A DNA stretch of 64,000 nucleotides from Myxococcales bacterium (GTDB lineage Bacteria; Myxococcota_A; UBA9042), in the NCBI GenBank assembly GCA_947491025.1, contig CANLIC010000016.1, positions 1 through 64,000 on the forward strand. The letters run 5' to 3'. Shown one piece after another: positions 1-8,626 of the stretch. Positions within the stretch are counted from its first letter, which is position 1. Each line of letters starts with the position of its first letter. The notes beneath the pieces were generated by a model that did not search any database, had not been told where the DNA came from, and saw only the letters and a program-made list of their open reading frames with translations. Position numbers and translations under genes: made by a program.

Positions 1-71
1 TCGGCGACGGCGAGGCTGCCGACGACCTTGCCTGTGTTGCCCTTGGACTTTGTCTTGGTCTTGGATCCCAT
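1..71 (-). CDS. Partial gene, N-terminal 23 residues only; Lys-rich start
   Basis: The reading frame opens with an ATG whose complement is at 69-71 and runs off the left edge of the window. The N-terminus is basic (four Lys in the first ten residues), followed by VVGSLAVA, which could be the beginning of a hydrophobic or folded segment. A good Shine-Dalgarno sequence (GGAGG, 5 to 6 bases before the ATG) supports the start. Too little is present to assign a family. Confidence 0.5.
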   Translation of the reverse strand, partial: MGSKTKTKSKGNTGKVVGSLAVA

Positions 72-587
72 GGTGCCCTCCGCGCGGCTCGCGCGGGCGG
101 ACTTTTAGCATTAGATCGGATGCTTGTGGATCCTGTGATGGATCCTATGCCACCGCCCTCTGCTTCTGGGCTAGGCGAGCCGGCACAGCCCTGCGTGGCC
201 AACGCCCAGGCGAGCACCAAGGCCGGCCAGAGGCCGCCACGACCGACACCCCATCGCAAGACCACGAGGCCTCCTCTCGACGCCCGTCGGACGCGTTGAG
301 TTCCCACCTTGCCTTTGGCCGAGTCCGTCGTCAAACGTGGGCAGCGGTCGATCAGCGTACCAAGTCTGCGCTGGCGTCTGTGCTTTCGGCCTGACGATGC
401 GGCGTTGGCCAGGGGCCGCCTCGAACGGCGGAGACCGACTCCATCGAGGCCAAAGGCGCCGATCCCGCCGCTGAGCTGGCCAACTTGACGCGGCGCGTCA
501 AACCCCTTGCCAATGCCGTGCGCCTGCGTCATCGTCCTGGCTCCCGGCCGGGCCCGTTGGCCCGGTGTCTCGCCGAGGTAGGCCAAC
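72..587. other. Intergenic region, 516 bp, between divergent genes
   Basis: No convincing gene is visible. It separates the leftward partial gene from the rightward nitronate monooxygenase gene, so it should hold both promoters. The one clear element is the perfect palindrome at 485-501, listed separately. A reading frame at 50-394 on the plus strand shows no recognisable domain. Confidence 0.5.
485..501. promoter_or_regulatory. Perfect 17-bp palindrome, candidate operator
   Basis: TTGACGCGGCGCGTCAA is an exact inverted repeat with 8-base arms around one central G, about 87 bp upstream of the start at 588. The left arm begins with TTGACG, which resembles a sigma-70 -35 hexamer, so a repressor bound here could block RNA polymerase. 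The palindrome is seen directly; its role as an operator is inference. Confidence 0.45.
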
Positions 588-1571
588 ATGTCGCTGCTCT
601 CAACGCCCTTCACCCGCGCCGTCGGCATCGAGGTGCCGCTGGTTTGCGGCGCCATGTACCCCTGCAGCGACGCCGAGTTGGTCGCCGCCGTCAGCGCCGC
701 GGGCGGCATCGGCGTGGTGCAACCGATGGCCTTTGCCTTCGTGCACGGCCGCGACCTGCGCACCGAGCTGCGGCGGGTGCGGTCGCTGACCGACAAGCCC
801 ATCGGCATGAACCTGATTCTGGAGAAGACCGCCAAGGCCTACGAGGACCGGGCGCGTCTCTGGCTCGACGTAGCGCTCGAAGAGGGCGTGCGCTTCTTCG
901 TCACCGCGCTCGGCAAGCCCGATTGGGTGGTCAAGCGCGTCCACGCCGCCGGTGGCCTCGTCTACCACGATGTGACCGAACGCAAGTGGGCAGAGCGCGC
1001 GCTGGCAGAGGGCGTCGATGGGCTTATCGCGGTCAATGACCGCGCTGGTGGCCACGCCGGCCGCCGCCCCGCCGCCGACCTGCTCGCCGACCTGAGCGAC
1101 CTCGGTGTGCCGGTCGTCGGCGCCGGCGGAGTCGGCAGCCCCGCCGAGTTCAAGGAGATGCTCGTCATGGGCTACGCCGCCGTACAGCTCGGCACCCGCT
1201 TCATCGCCAGCGCGGAGTGCAAGGTGCACCCGTTGTACAAGGACGCCATCGTCCGCGCCCGCGCCTCCGACATCGTACTCACCGACAAGATCAGCGGTGT
1301 TCCGGTGGCGGTCATCCGGACGCCCTACGTCGACAAGGTCGGCACCAAGGCCGGGCCCATCGCTCGCCGCCTGCTGCAGCACCCGCGCGCCAAGCACTGG
1401 ATGCGCACCTACTACGCGCTGAATTCGATCTGGTCGCTGCGGCAGAGCATCAAGCGGGCCAACCCCTACAAGGACTACTGGCAGGCCGGAAAGAGCGTCG
1501 AGCACATCGAGGGGGTCGAGCCGGCGGGCGACATCGTGCGCGCCTTCGCCGCCGCCGCCCGCGGGGCCTGA
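588..1571 (+). CDS. Nitronate monooxygenase family (2-nitropropane dioxygenase-like) flavoenzyme
   Basis: This 327-residue protein has the FMN-binding TIM-barrel layout of nitronate monooxygenases, which oxidise alkyl nitronates to carbonyl compounds and nitrite. Visible landmarks are the N-terminal PLVCGAMYPCSDAELVAAVSAAGGIG segment (abridged: GAM, then AAGGIG), the DGLIAVNDRAGGHAG loop near residue 145 and VPVVGAGGVG followed by GYAAVQLGTRFIAS, which form the phosphate-binding end of the barrel. Length fits the family. The ATG at 588 has GAGGTAGG about 6 bases upstream. It stands alone, with a palindrome in its upstream region. The physiological substrate cannot be read from sequence, because many family members act on other substrates. 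Confidence 0.85.
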   Translation: MSLLSTPFTRAVGIEVPLVCGAMYPCSDAELVAAVSAAGGIGVVQPMAFAFVHGRDLRTELRRVRSLTDKPIGMNLILEKTAKAYEDRARLWLDVALEEGVRFFVTALGKPDWVVKRVHAAGGLVYHDVTERKWAERALAEGVDGLIAVNDRAGGHAGRRPAADLLADLSDLGVPVVGAGGVGSPAEFKEMLVMGYAAVQLGTRFIASAECKVHPLYKDAIVRARASDIVLTDKISGVPVAVIRTPYVDKVGTKAGPIARRLLQHPRAKHWMRTYYALNSIWSLRQSIKRANPYKDYWQAGKSVEHIEGVEPAGDIVRAFAAAARGA

Positions 1572-1597
1572 GCAAACCCCAAGGCCGAGCCGCCTCG

Positions 1598-1987
1598 CTA
1601 GCCGCGGGCCAGCCACGCCGCGCGCATCAGGGCCAACCAGCCGCCGATGAGCAGCAGCCCGCCCACCGGCGTGACCATGCCGAGCTTGCGGGCCCCGGTC
1701 AGGACCAACAGGTAGAGGCTGCCCGAGAACACCGCCACGCCAGCGGTAAGGAGCCACCCGGCCTGGTCGGCAGCGCGCGCCACATCGGGGCGCCCCTGGC
1801 CGCTGGCAAGCGCGGCGAGCAAGCCGACCGCGACCAAAACGAGCGCGTGGATCAGGTGGTACCTGGCCGCGGTCTCAAAGACCTCCAGCTCACGCGCTTC
1901 GACGCGGCTGCGCAGGCCATGGGCTCCGAAGGCGCCCATGGCGACGGCGAGTGCGCCGAGGCCGGCGCCGAGCGCGCTCCAGTTCAT
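1598..1987 (-). CDS. DUF423 small integral membrane protein (YgdD-like)
   Basis: The 129-residue product starts MNWSALGAGLGALAVAMGAF and continues GAHGL...RYHLIHALVLVAVGLL, the signature of DUF423 membrane proteins. Four hydrophobic segments are evident, so it should sit in the inner membrane. Function is unknown for the family. The frame is open further upstream, but that part is Arg/Pro-rich and unlike the family, so the ATG at 1987 is chosen. The gene converges on the nitronate monooxygenase gene with a 26-bp gap. Confidence 0.85.
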   Translation of the reverse strand: MNWSALGAGLGALAVAMGAFGAHGLRSRVEARELEVFETAARYHLIHALVLVAVGLLAALASGQGRPDVARAADQAGWLLTAGVAVFSGSLYLLVLTGARKLGMVTPVGGLLLIGGWLALMRAAWLARG

Positions 1988-2334
1988 GAGGGGCCATCCT
2001 AGGTACAGGTGGGTCGAAGGGAAGCAAACCGAGCCGAGTTGAACAGGGGCAGGTTGGAAATCAGGCCGCACGGGACGGCGCCGCAGGGCGCTTTGGGCCG
2101 ACCCGCGGCGCTGATGCGGCGATGCTAGCGCTGCCGGCCGGCGGGGGCCAGCGACCCAGGCGGCGCCCACCATCGGCAGGAGCCGAGCCGCAGGCGCGAC
2201 CGGTTTGACATCCCCACCTCGGCTCGGCACGGTCGACGACGCCCGCAGTTGGGCCGCCCCTCAGCCCGTCGCAGCCGCCGCACCCGGGCTATCGCCGGCA
2301 GGGCCGCCTACCTTGCCCCTGAGGTCCCCACCGC
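1988..2334. other. Intergenic region, 347 bp, between divergent genes
   Basis: It lies between the DUF423 gene and the acyltransferase-like gene, which point away from each other, so promoters for both are expected. I see no clear -35/-10 pair, palindrome or RNA gene. The frame antisense to it simply extends the DUF423 gene upstream. Confidence 0.4.
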
Positions 2335-3825
2335 ATGGAGCCCGCCGCGCGATCGCCCGAAGGCATCGAGCTCCCGCTGCAGGCCCTCGACAAGGCGTGC
2401 CTCGCGGCAAGCGACGCAGCTGCGGGCCTGTCCAATGCGCCGACCTGGCGCCTGGAGCTGGAAGGCGTGCTGCCGGCCGCGGCCCTTCGGCGCGCGCTGG
2501 CGGGGCTCATCGTCGCTTGCCCGTCCATTGCGGCGACGGTGGTGCCAAAGGATGGCGCGCCGGCCCGGGCACGCGGCTGGGCCTACCGCCTGCCTGAGCC
2601 CGCCGCCGGCCCGGACGACGTGCCAGACGCCCTGCTCGACGCCCTGTGGACGCTGCACCCGGCGGCGACATGGGAAACGCTCGATGGGAGGCCAGCGCTG
2701 GACGGCGGCGCTGCCGGCCGGCCCGCAGCCACACCACCGCCGGTCGAGCGAACCGACGACGACGCCCTGGGTCAGCGCATCTGCGATCGCTTTCTCGACC
2801 TCACAGCGGGCCCAGGGCTGCGCCTCGACCTGCGCCCACGGCCCGGCGGCGCGACGCTGTGGTTGCAGCAACACCACGCCCTCGCCGACGGACGGGCCTT
2901 TATCGCGCTGCTCGAGCGTCTCTTTGCGCTGCTCGACCCGTGCCTGCGCGGCGAGGCGATTCCGGCGGAGCTGCTCCGACCGATGACCCGACAGCCAGAG
3001 CTGGCGGCGCTGCGGGTCGGCCCTTGGCGGCGGCGCCTTTGGACCCTGCGCGGCGCGCTGGTCTACTTGCGCGGCGCGATCGCCGCCGCCTTTGCGCCGC
3101 TCGACGCCCTGGCCCAGAATGTCGGCGCTGACTACCGCGGCAGCAACCGCACGTTGCATCTGCCCATCCCAGCCGATCGCCTGCGGGCGCTGCGGGCGCG
3201 CTCAGAGGCGGCGGGAGCCAACCTCCACGCCGGCTTGCTCGCCGCTTGGACGAGGGCGAACGCGGCGCTGTCTGCCGAGCGCGGCCAGCCGGTGCGGCGC
3301 GTGATGCTGACGTCGATCGTCGACCTGCGACCGCGCGCCGCAGCGGGCGAAGTCGCCTTTGAGTCCTTCGCCAACCACCTCGGCTGGACACTGCCGATCG
3401 CCGATCTGGAGCGAGCGCCCGACGCTGGCCGGCTGGCGGCATCGCTACACCGCCAGATGCGGCGCCAGCTGGCCGCCGATGAGCCTTGGCAGCGCGCACT
3501 CTTCGAGCGCCTCGGCGTGTTGGCGCTACCGCTCGCCGCCCTGCGCAAGGCCCTCTCGGCGCCGCCGCGGGCCGTTGTGCAGCTCAACGTCTCCAACGTC
3601 CTTGCCTTGCCGATCCCGACCCTGCGCGCCGGCGAGGTCGAGGTGCGCAAGGTCCGCATCACGACGCCGGTCGCACCGCGCTATGGCGCCCTCTTGACGC
3701 TGACCCGCTACGGCGACGAGGCCTGCTGCAACGTCAACGTCAAGGCGTCGGTGATGGACAACGAAGCCGCAGAGCGGCTTGTCGCGCTCTTCGCTGAGGA
3801 GCTGGGGCTTGCGCCGGACGCGTAG
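2335..3825 (+). CDS. WS/DGAT-like acyltransferase of the condensation-domain superfamily
   Basis: A 496-residue protein with HHALADG at residues 180-186, matching the HHxxxDG catalytic motif shared by wax ester synthase/diacylglycerol acyltransferases and nonribosomal peptide condensation domains. The second half has the expected NHLGWTLP and QLNVSNVLALPIP segments (compare the PLxxxGxxLN and N-V-PGP regions of the WS/DGAT family), though diverged. It likely transfers an acyl group from a CoA thioester to an alcohol acceptor for storage or envelope lipid. Length fits WS/DGAT. The ATG has GAGG about 11 bases upstream. No carrier-protein or lipid genes lie beside it, so the acceptor is unknown. 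Confidence 0.65.
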   Translation: MEPAARSPEGIELPLQALDKACLAASDAAAGLSNAPTWRLELEGVLPAAALRRALAGLIVACPSIAATVVPKDGAPARARGWAYRLPEPAAGPDDVPDALLDALWTLHPAATWETLDGRPALDGGAAGRPAATPPPVERTDDDALGQRICDRFLDLTAGPGLRLDLRPRPGGATLWLQQHHALADGRAFIALLERLFALLDPCLRGEAIPAELLRPMTRQPELAALRVGPWRRRLWTLRGALVYLRGAIAAAFAPLDALAQNVGADYRGSNRTLHLPIPADRLRALRARSEAAGANLHAGLLAAWTRANAALSAERGQPVRRVMLTSIVDLRPRAAAGEVAFESFANHLGWTLPIADLERAPDAGRLAASLHRQMRRQLAADEPWQRALFERLGVLALPLAALRKALSAPPRAVVQLNVSNVLALPIPTLRAGEVEVRKVRITTPVAPRYGALLTLTRYGDEACCNVNVKASVMDNEAAERLVALFAEELGLAPDA

Positions 3826-3939
3826 GCCAAGGCGCTGCGCCGGCCTGGAAGTCCAGATGCGGCCTTCCCCCTTGGCGGCGACCGGCGCCGAGGCCTAGCA
3901 TCTGGGTCGCGGCCGGGGGCGGTTGCGGGGGAGCGCGAG

Positions 3940-4665
3940 ATGGCTGAGGCGATCCTCATCGTCGACGACGAGCCCGACATCGTGCGGGCGCTCGACTATT
4001 CGCTGCGCCGCGAGGGCTTCCACACCCGCCTCGCCTTTGACGGCCGCACAGCCCTGCAGCTCGCCCAGAGCGATCCGCGGCCAGCGCTCGTGCTGCTCGA
4101 CCTGACGCTGCCGGACATCGCTGGCGGCGAGGTCTGCCGGCGCTTGCGCGCCGATCCCGCGACGCGCGACCTGCCGGTGGTGATGCTGACTGCGCGCGGC
4201 GAGGAGCTCGATCGCGTCCTCGGCTTTGAGTCGGGCGCCGACGACTACGTGGTCAAGCCCTACAGCGCGCGCGAGCTGGTGCTGCGCCTGCGGGCGGTCC
4301 TGCGCCGCGGCCGGCCCGCCAGCGAGGACACCGCGGCCGCGCTGGCGCCACTCGAGCATGGCGCGCTCCGCATCGACCGACAGGGGCACCGCGTCACGGT
4401 CGGCGAACGCGAGCTGCATCTCACCGCGCTCGAGTTCCGGCTCCTCGCGACGCTGGTCGAGCGCGCCGGACGCGTGCAGTCGCGCGAGCAGCTGCTGGCC
4501 GACGTCTGGAACTACGCCCCCGACGTCACCACCCGCACCGTCGACACCCACGTCAAGCGCCTGCGCCAGAAGCTCGAGGAGGCGGCCCCGATGGTCGAGT
4601 CGGTGCGCGGCGTCGGCTACTGCGTGCGGGGCGGGTCGCAGGACGCGGCGGACAAGGCCCTGTGA
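3940..4665 (+). CDS. phoB: OmpR/PhoB-family response regulator
   Basis: This is a 241-residue two-domain regulator. The receiver domain (about 4-118) has the acidic pair D10/E11, phospho-acceptor D54 in LVLLDLTLPD, switch Thr83 and Lys105. A winged-helix DNA-binding domain of the OmpR/PhoB type fills about 140-232, with the TRTVDTHVKRLRQKLE recognition region. The stop overlaps the GTG start of the kinase gene by 3 bases (GTGA), so the two are translationally coupled. Because the partner kinase carries a PhoU domain, this is most likely the phosphate-starvation regulator PhoB. I see no clear pho box upstream and no pst transporter genes nearby. Confidence 0.8.
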   Translation: MAEAILIVDDEPDIVRALDYSLRREGFHTRLAFDGRTALQLAQSDPRPALVLLDLTLPDIAGGEVCRRLRADPATRDLPVVMLTARGEELDRVLGFESGADDYVVKPYSARELVLRLRAVLRRGRPASEDTAAALAPLEHGALRIDRQGHRVTVGERELHLTALEFRLLATLVERAGRVQSREQLLADVWNYAPDVTTRTVDTHVKRLRQKLEEAAPMVESVRGVGYCVRGGSQDAADKAL

Positions 4666-6611
4666 GCGTTGAGCGCGGCGGCGGCCCTTTCGCCGGCGGT
4701 CACGGTCAGGCGCGGCTGCTGGCCGTGCTGCATGCCCTCGACGACGCCGTGGTGGCGGTCGAAGCGGACGGTACGGTGGTGTTGGCCAACCTCGCGGCCC
4801 GCTTGCTGCTCGACCTCGGCCCCGACGAGGGCAAGGGCCCGTTGCTGGACCGCGTCCGGCTGCCGGCCCTGCACGACGCCATCACCGCCGCCCTCGCCGG
4901 CCAGGCGATCGCGCGCGATTGCGAGCTGCCCGGCCCGCCGCGGCGACGCCTGCACCTGCGTGCGGCGCCGATGCCCGAAGGCGGCGCGCTGGCGGTGTTG
5001 CACGACACGACCCGCCTCGAGCGGCTGGAGCGGGTACGCCGCGACTTCGTCGCCAACGTCAGCCACGAGCTGCGCACGCCGGTCACCATCATCAAGGCCA
5101 GCGCCGAGTCGCTGCTCGATGGGGCGCTGGAGGACGTTGAGGCCGGCCGCGCCTTCGTGCAGGCCATCGCCCGCAACGCCGATCGCCTGGCGGCGCTGGT
5201 CGGGGACCTGCTCGACCTGGGCCGCATCGAGTCCGGGCGCTGGGCGCTGGCCCGCATGCCGTTGCCTCTGCGCAGCGCGGCCGTGGCGGCGGTCCAGTCT
5301 CTGGCCCCGGCTGCTGCCGCCGCCGACCTGCGGGTGCAGATCGACGTCGCGCCCGAGCTCATCGCCTACGCCGACGCCCGCGCCACCGAACAGGTGCTCG
5401 TCAACTTGCTGCAGAACGCCATCCGCCACAGCCCACGCGGCGCGGCGATCCAGATCCGAGGCCGCGAAGAGGGCGGCTCGCTGGCGCTAGAGGTGCGCGA
5501 CTTCGGTCCTGGGGTCCCCGCGGCGCTGCGCGAGCGGCTCTTCGAGCGCTTCTACCGACTCGACGCAGGCCGCGGACGTGACCACGAGGGCGGCGAAGTC
5601 GGCATCCGCGCTGCGCTCGGCGGCTCGGGCCTTGGCCTAGCGATCGCCCGCCACCTCGTCGCGGCGATGGGCGGCGAGATCGGCGTCAACGAACCGTCGG
5701 ACGGCGGCGCCGGCAGCAGCTTCGCCTTCACCCTGCCGCGCTACGAGTCCGTGCTGGCGCATCCATTCGGGTCGGCCATGCCCGACGGCGGCCGCGGCGA
5801 GGGCGCGACCGCTGCCAACGAGCCTCCGCGCAGGCGGCCCCTGCGGGCACGGACCGCGACCGAGCTGGGCGCGGTCGAGGCGCAGCAGGATGGCGCGATC
5901 GGTGGCGCCGCGTTGGCGGAAGAGACCATGAGCGCAGAAGCGCGCATCCTGGCGCTGCGCCCAGAGGTCCAGGAACTGCGCCGCCAGCTCCTGCGGATGG
6001 CGGGGCGCGTCGAGGAGATGATCGGCAACTCGGTGCGGGCCATCGTGCTGCACGACCTCGACCTGGCCCTGCGCACCATCAGCAGCGACGACGCGGTCAA
6101 CCGCGACGAGTTGGCCGCGGACGCCCTCTGCTTGCGCCTGCTCTCGCAGCCTGAAGGCGCCCGCGACGCCGTCGAGCTGCGCTTCGTCACCCGCGCCCTC
6201 AAAATGGTGACCGACCTCGAGCGCATCGCCGATCTCGCGGTGAACATCTGCGAGCGCGCGCCCTTGCTCCTCGAGCGCGGCTGGCTCGGCGAGGCCGACA
6301 CCATCGAGGCCATGGCCGGCCACGTGCAGACGATGGTGCGGGACGCGATGGACGCCTTCGTCGCCGCCGATGTCGCCCTGGCCGTAGCGGTCATCGAGCG
6401 CGACGAGGAGGTCGACGCGCTCTACCACGCCTTGTCGCGGCGGCTCATCGCGGCGATGGCCACCGACGCTCAGCGGGTCGAGGCCGGCATTCACCTGCAG
6501 GCGGTGGCGAAATTCCTCGAGCGCATCGGCGACCACGCCACCAACCTTGGCGAGCAGGTGATCTTCATGGCCCGGGGCGACGAGGTCCGGCACGCCGGCG
6601 TCAGGACCTGA
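4662..6611 (+). CDS. Soluble PhoR-like histidine kinase fused to PhoU
   Basis: A continuous 649-residue frame. Residues about 15-120 look like a PAS-type sensor without transmembrane segments. HisKA follows with phospho-acceptor H135 in SHELRTP, then an ATPase domain with N-box NLLQNAIRHS, G1 DFGPGVP and G2 GGSGLGLAIARH, ending near 364. A Pro/Arg-rich linker leads to a complete PhoU domain from about 423, with helices containing TDLERIADLAVNI and ERIGDHATNLGEQV, the metal-binding ExxxD motifs. PhoR and PhoU are normally separate proteins that physically interact. An ATG at 5928 preceded by GGAAGAG could also yield free PhoU. The GTG start overlaps the phoB stop. Linker codons keep the high GC3 of a real coding region. 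Confidence 0.8.
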   Translation: MSVERGGGPFAGGHGQARLLAVLHALDDAVVAVEADGTVVLANLAARLLLDLGPDEGKGPLLDRVRLPALHDAITAALAGQAIARDCELPGPPRRRLHLRAAPMPEGGALAVLHDTTRLERLERVRRDFVANVSHELRTPVTIIKASAESLLDGALEDVEAGRAFVQAIARNADRLAALVGDLLDLGRIESGRWALARMPLPLRSAAVAAVQSLAPAAAAADLRVQIDVAPELIAYADARATEQVLVNLLQNAIRHSPRGAAIQIRGREEGGSLALEVRDFGPGVPAALRERLFERFYRLDAGRGRDHEGGEVGIRAALGGSGLGLAIARHLVAAMGGEIGVNEPSDGGAGSSFAFTLPRYESVLAHPFGSAMPDGGRGEGATAANEPPRRRPLRARTATELGAVEAQQDGAIGGAALAEETMSAEARILALRPEVQELRRQLLRMAGRVEEMIGNSVRAIVLHDLDLALRTISSDDAVNRDELAADALCLRLLSQPEGARDAVELRFVTRALKMVTDLERIADLAVNICERAPLLLERGWLGEADTIEAMAGHVQTMVRDAMDAFVAADVALAVAVIERDEEVDALYHALSRRLIAAMATDAQRVEAGIHLQAVAKFLERIGDHATNLGEQVIFMARGDEVRHAGVRT

Positions 6612-8382
6612 TGCCCGCCGCGCGCAGCGCCCTGCCGATGGCGCGCGAGAAATCCTGCCAGGCGCGCAGTCGCTGGGGATCGCGCTCGGCCAGCTCGGAG
6701 AGTGCCGCCCGATCGACCTCGACCGCGACGCCGCTGGCTGCGTCGACCGAGGGCAGCAGCAGCGCCGAATGCGCCGGATCGAAGGCGGGGCGCAAGCGAA
6801 GGCCGCCGCCGGGCAGGCGCTCGCTGGCAGCCGGCAGCCGCAGCCCTTCGATGGCCTGGCGGCCCTCGAGATAGCGGCGCCAAGCCGGGGCGTTGGGCGA
6901 CAGCGCCACAGCGTCGAGGCCCAGACCGGTGCAGAGGTCGGCGCAGAGCGCTGGTAGCGCCTCGACAGGCGCCATGCCAGCCGCGGGGGTGCCCATGCCG
7001 CCCGCCGACCGCGGCGGCAGCAGAGCGATCGCCAGCAAGAGCCTCTGCGAGCGGCCGACGAGCACAAATCCGGGCGGCGCGCCGTCTTTGGCGCTCACGA
7101 CGAAAGCCTCGACCTCGAGCGCCGGCGCGGCACCGGACGCCTCGAGGCGCAGGCGCAGGCCGACGCGGCGGGCGCGGGCGTCGGCGGCGGCCTCAACCCG
7201 CCACGGCGCGACGTCGAGCGCATCGAGGCGGTCGCGGAGGCCATCGGCGACGGCGCGGCCCTCTGGGTCGCGCGCCTCCAGGCTGGCGGCGTCGACCGCG
7301 ACCAACTCCTCTTCCCCGTAGAGCGAGAGGTACTGCCAAGGAACGCCGGTGCAGCGCGGGCGAAACAGGCAGGCCTCGCAGGCTGCGACGTGCGTGCGGT
7401 CACTGGCCTGAAAGGCGTACTTGTCCTGTGCGCCCTGGCCGTCGAGCGGATCGGCGGTGAAGGTGACGGTCGGCTCGCCGCCATGCGAGATGCGGTCGGC
7501 GCGCTCGGGCAGAAAGCAGAAGGGCAGGTGGGTGATGGCGACGTCGAAGTCGGACTGCCGGGCCTCGATGCGGTCGAGCAAGGCGCGTGCCGCCGGAGCG
7601 ACGTCCCGAAAGCGCGGCAAGATCGCGCGCATCCAGCGGGCGCTGCGCTCGCCGGCGCTGACAGGGCGCACCATGTCGACGCAGAGCTGGGCGACGCCGG
7701 TATCGAGGACGAGGTCAGCCAGCAGCGGCAGGGTCGAGACCGCGCCGGCCGAGAGGCAGACGTTGACCTCGACGCGCTGGCCGGCGGCCTGCAACTGCCG
7801 CAATCCGTTGACGATCTTGGCGTAGGCGCCGCGGTTGGCGACGGCCGCGTCATGGCTCTCGGCGTCGCCGCCTTGCACGCTGACGCGCCAGGTGAAGCGG
7901 CCCATGGCGAGGGCGGCCTCGAGCCAGGCGCGATCGGCGAAGCGCGCACCGTTGGTGAAGATCGTGATCGACTCGAAGCCCAGTCGCTGCGCCACGGCGA
8001 GGCTCGGCAAGAAGCTCGCCTGCACCGTCGGTTCGCCGCCGAGAAACGTCAACCGCCGCACGCCACTGGCCGCCGCCGCGATGAGGACCGCCTCGACGCG
8101 CGCCGCCTCGACCGGCTGGGCCAGTCCGCGCTCGGTGAGCTGACCGCTGGCACAAAACACGCACCGGTTGTTGCAGAAATGGCCGAGCTGCACCTCGACC
8201 GCGCGCACGCCGCCCTCCGCGCGGACATCGGCGGAGACAGCGCTGGCCCCCTCGCCGCTAGGCACCGGAGCGAGCAATGCCGCCACCACCTCGGCCGTGG
8301 CGGCCTTGGCCTTGGGGTCTGCGTGGTGAGGCAGCGCGATGTCGCGTTCGGCGTCTGCGACGGGCGGTGGCGGACGGGCCAT
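6601..8382 (-). CDS. Radical SAM protein with extra C-terminal cysteine cluster
   Basis: A 593-residue protein with the radical SAM CxxxCxxC motif at C70, C74 and C77 (HFCNNRCVFC), followed by LTFLGGEPT at about 112-119, the SAM-binding segment. A second group of Cys (C335, C338, C344 in CEACLFRPRC) resembles a reduced SPASM or twitch auxiliary cluster site. The last ~200 residues have no domain I recognise. The ATG at 8382 is chosen because AGGAG lies 10 bases upstream; the frame is open much further but those codons overlap the divergent intergenic region. The 3' end overlaps the PhoU end by 11 bp on the opposite strand. Substrate unknown; no precursor peptide gene was found beside it. Confidence 0.75.
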   Translation of the reverse strand: MARPPPPVADAERDIALPHHADPKAKAATAEVVAALLAPVPSGEGASAVSADVRAEGGVRAVEVQLGHFCNNRCVFCASGQLTERGLAQPVEAARVEAVLIAAAASGVRRLTFLGGEPTVQASFLPSLAVAQRLGFESITIFTNGARFADRAWLEAALAMGRFTWRVSVQGGDAESHDAAVANRGAYAKIVNGLRQLQAAGQRVEVNVCLSAGAVSTLPLLADLVLDTGVAQLCVDMVRPVSAGERSARWMRAILPRFRDVAPAARALLDRIEARQSDFDVAITHLPFCFLPERADRISHGGEPTVTFTADPLDGQGAQDKYAFQASDRTHVAACEACLFRPRCTGVPWQYLSLYGEEELVAVDAASLEARDPEGRAVADGLRDRLDALDVAPWRVEAAADARARRVGLRLRLEASGAAPALEVEAFVVSAKDGAPPGFVLVGRSQRLLLAIALLPPRSAGGMGTPAAGMAPVEALPALCADLCTGLGLDAVALSPNAPAWRRYLEGRQAIEGLRLPAASERLPGGGLRLRPAFDPAHSALLLPSVDAASGVAVEVDRAALSELAERDPQRLRAWQDFSRAIGRALRAAGIRS

Positions 8383-8505
8383 GGGCTGCGAGCTCCTGCG
8401 GGCGGCCGTCGCCGGCGCCACAGCAGCTTGCCGGGCCAGCGCTCGGCTGTCACCGCGCGGGCGACGCGGCGCGGGAGGGGCTGCGGGCGCGGCGGCTTCC
8501 AACCA

Positions 8506-8536
8506 GCCAGATCCAAAAAGCATTAGGCGATCTGGC
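8506..8536. promoter_or_regulatory. Inverted repeat, 8-bp arms and 15-bp spacer, between divergent genes
   Basis: GCCAGATC (8506-8513) and GATCTGGC (8529-8536) are exact inverted copies around an AT-rich spacer containing CAAAAAGCATTAGG. The site lies in the 244-bp divergent region between the radical SAM gene (start 8382) and the DUF1513 gene (start 8627). It could be a dimeric regulator site or a hairpin in the 5' leader. The repeat is seen directly; the function is inference. Confidence 0.4.
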
Positions 8537-8626
8537 AAACGGCAGGGGTCGCATGGGTGTGAACGGACCGAAAATGGAGGCCTCGCCTTGATTGCCCGAG
8601 CCAACCGCAGCGTGTATCCAAGGCGG

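Noticed and set aside
600..1757. 385-codon minus-strand frame
   Set aside because: It is antisense to the nitronate monooxygenase gene and has no recognisable features.
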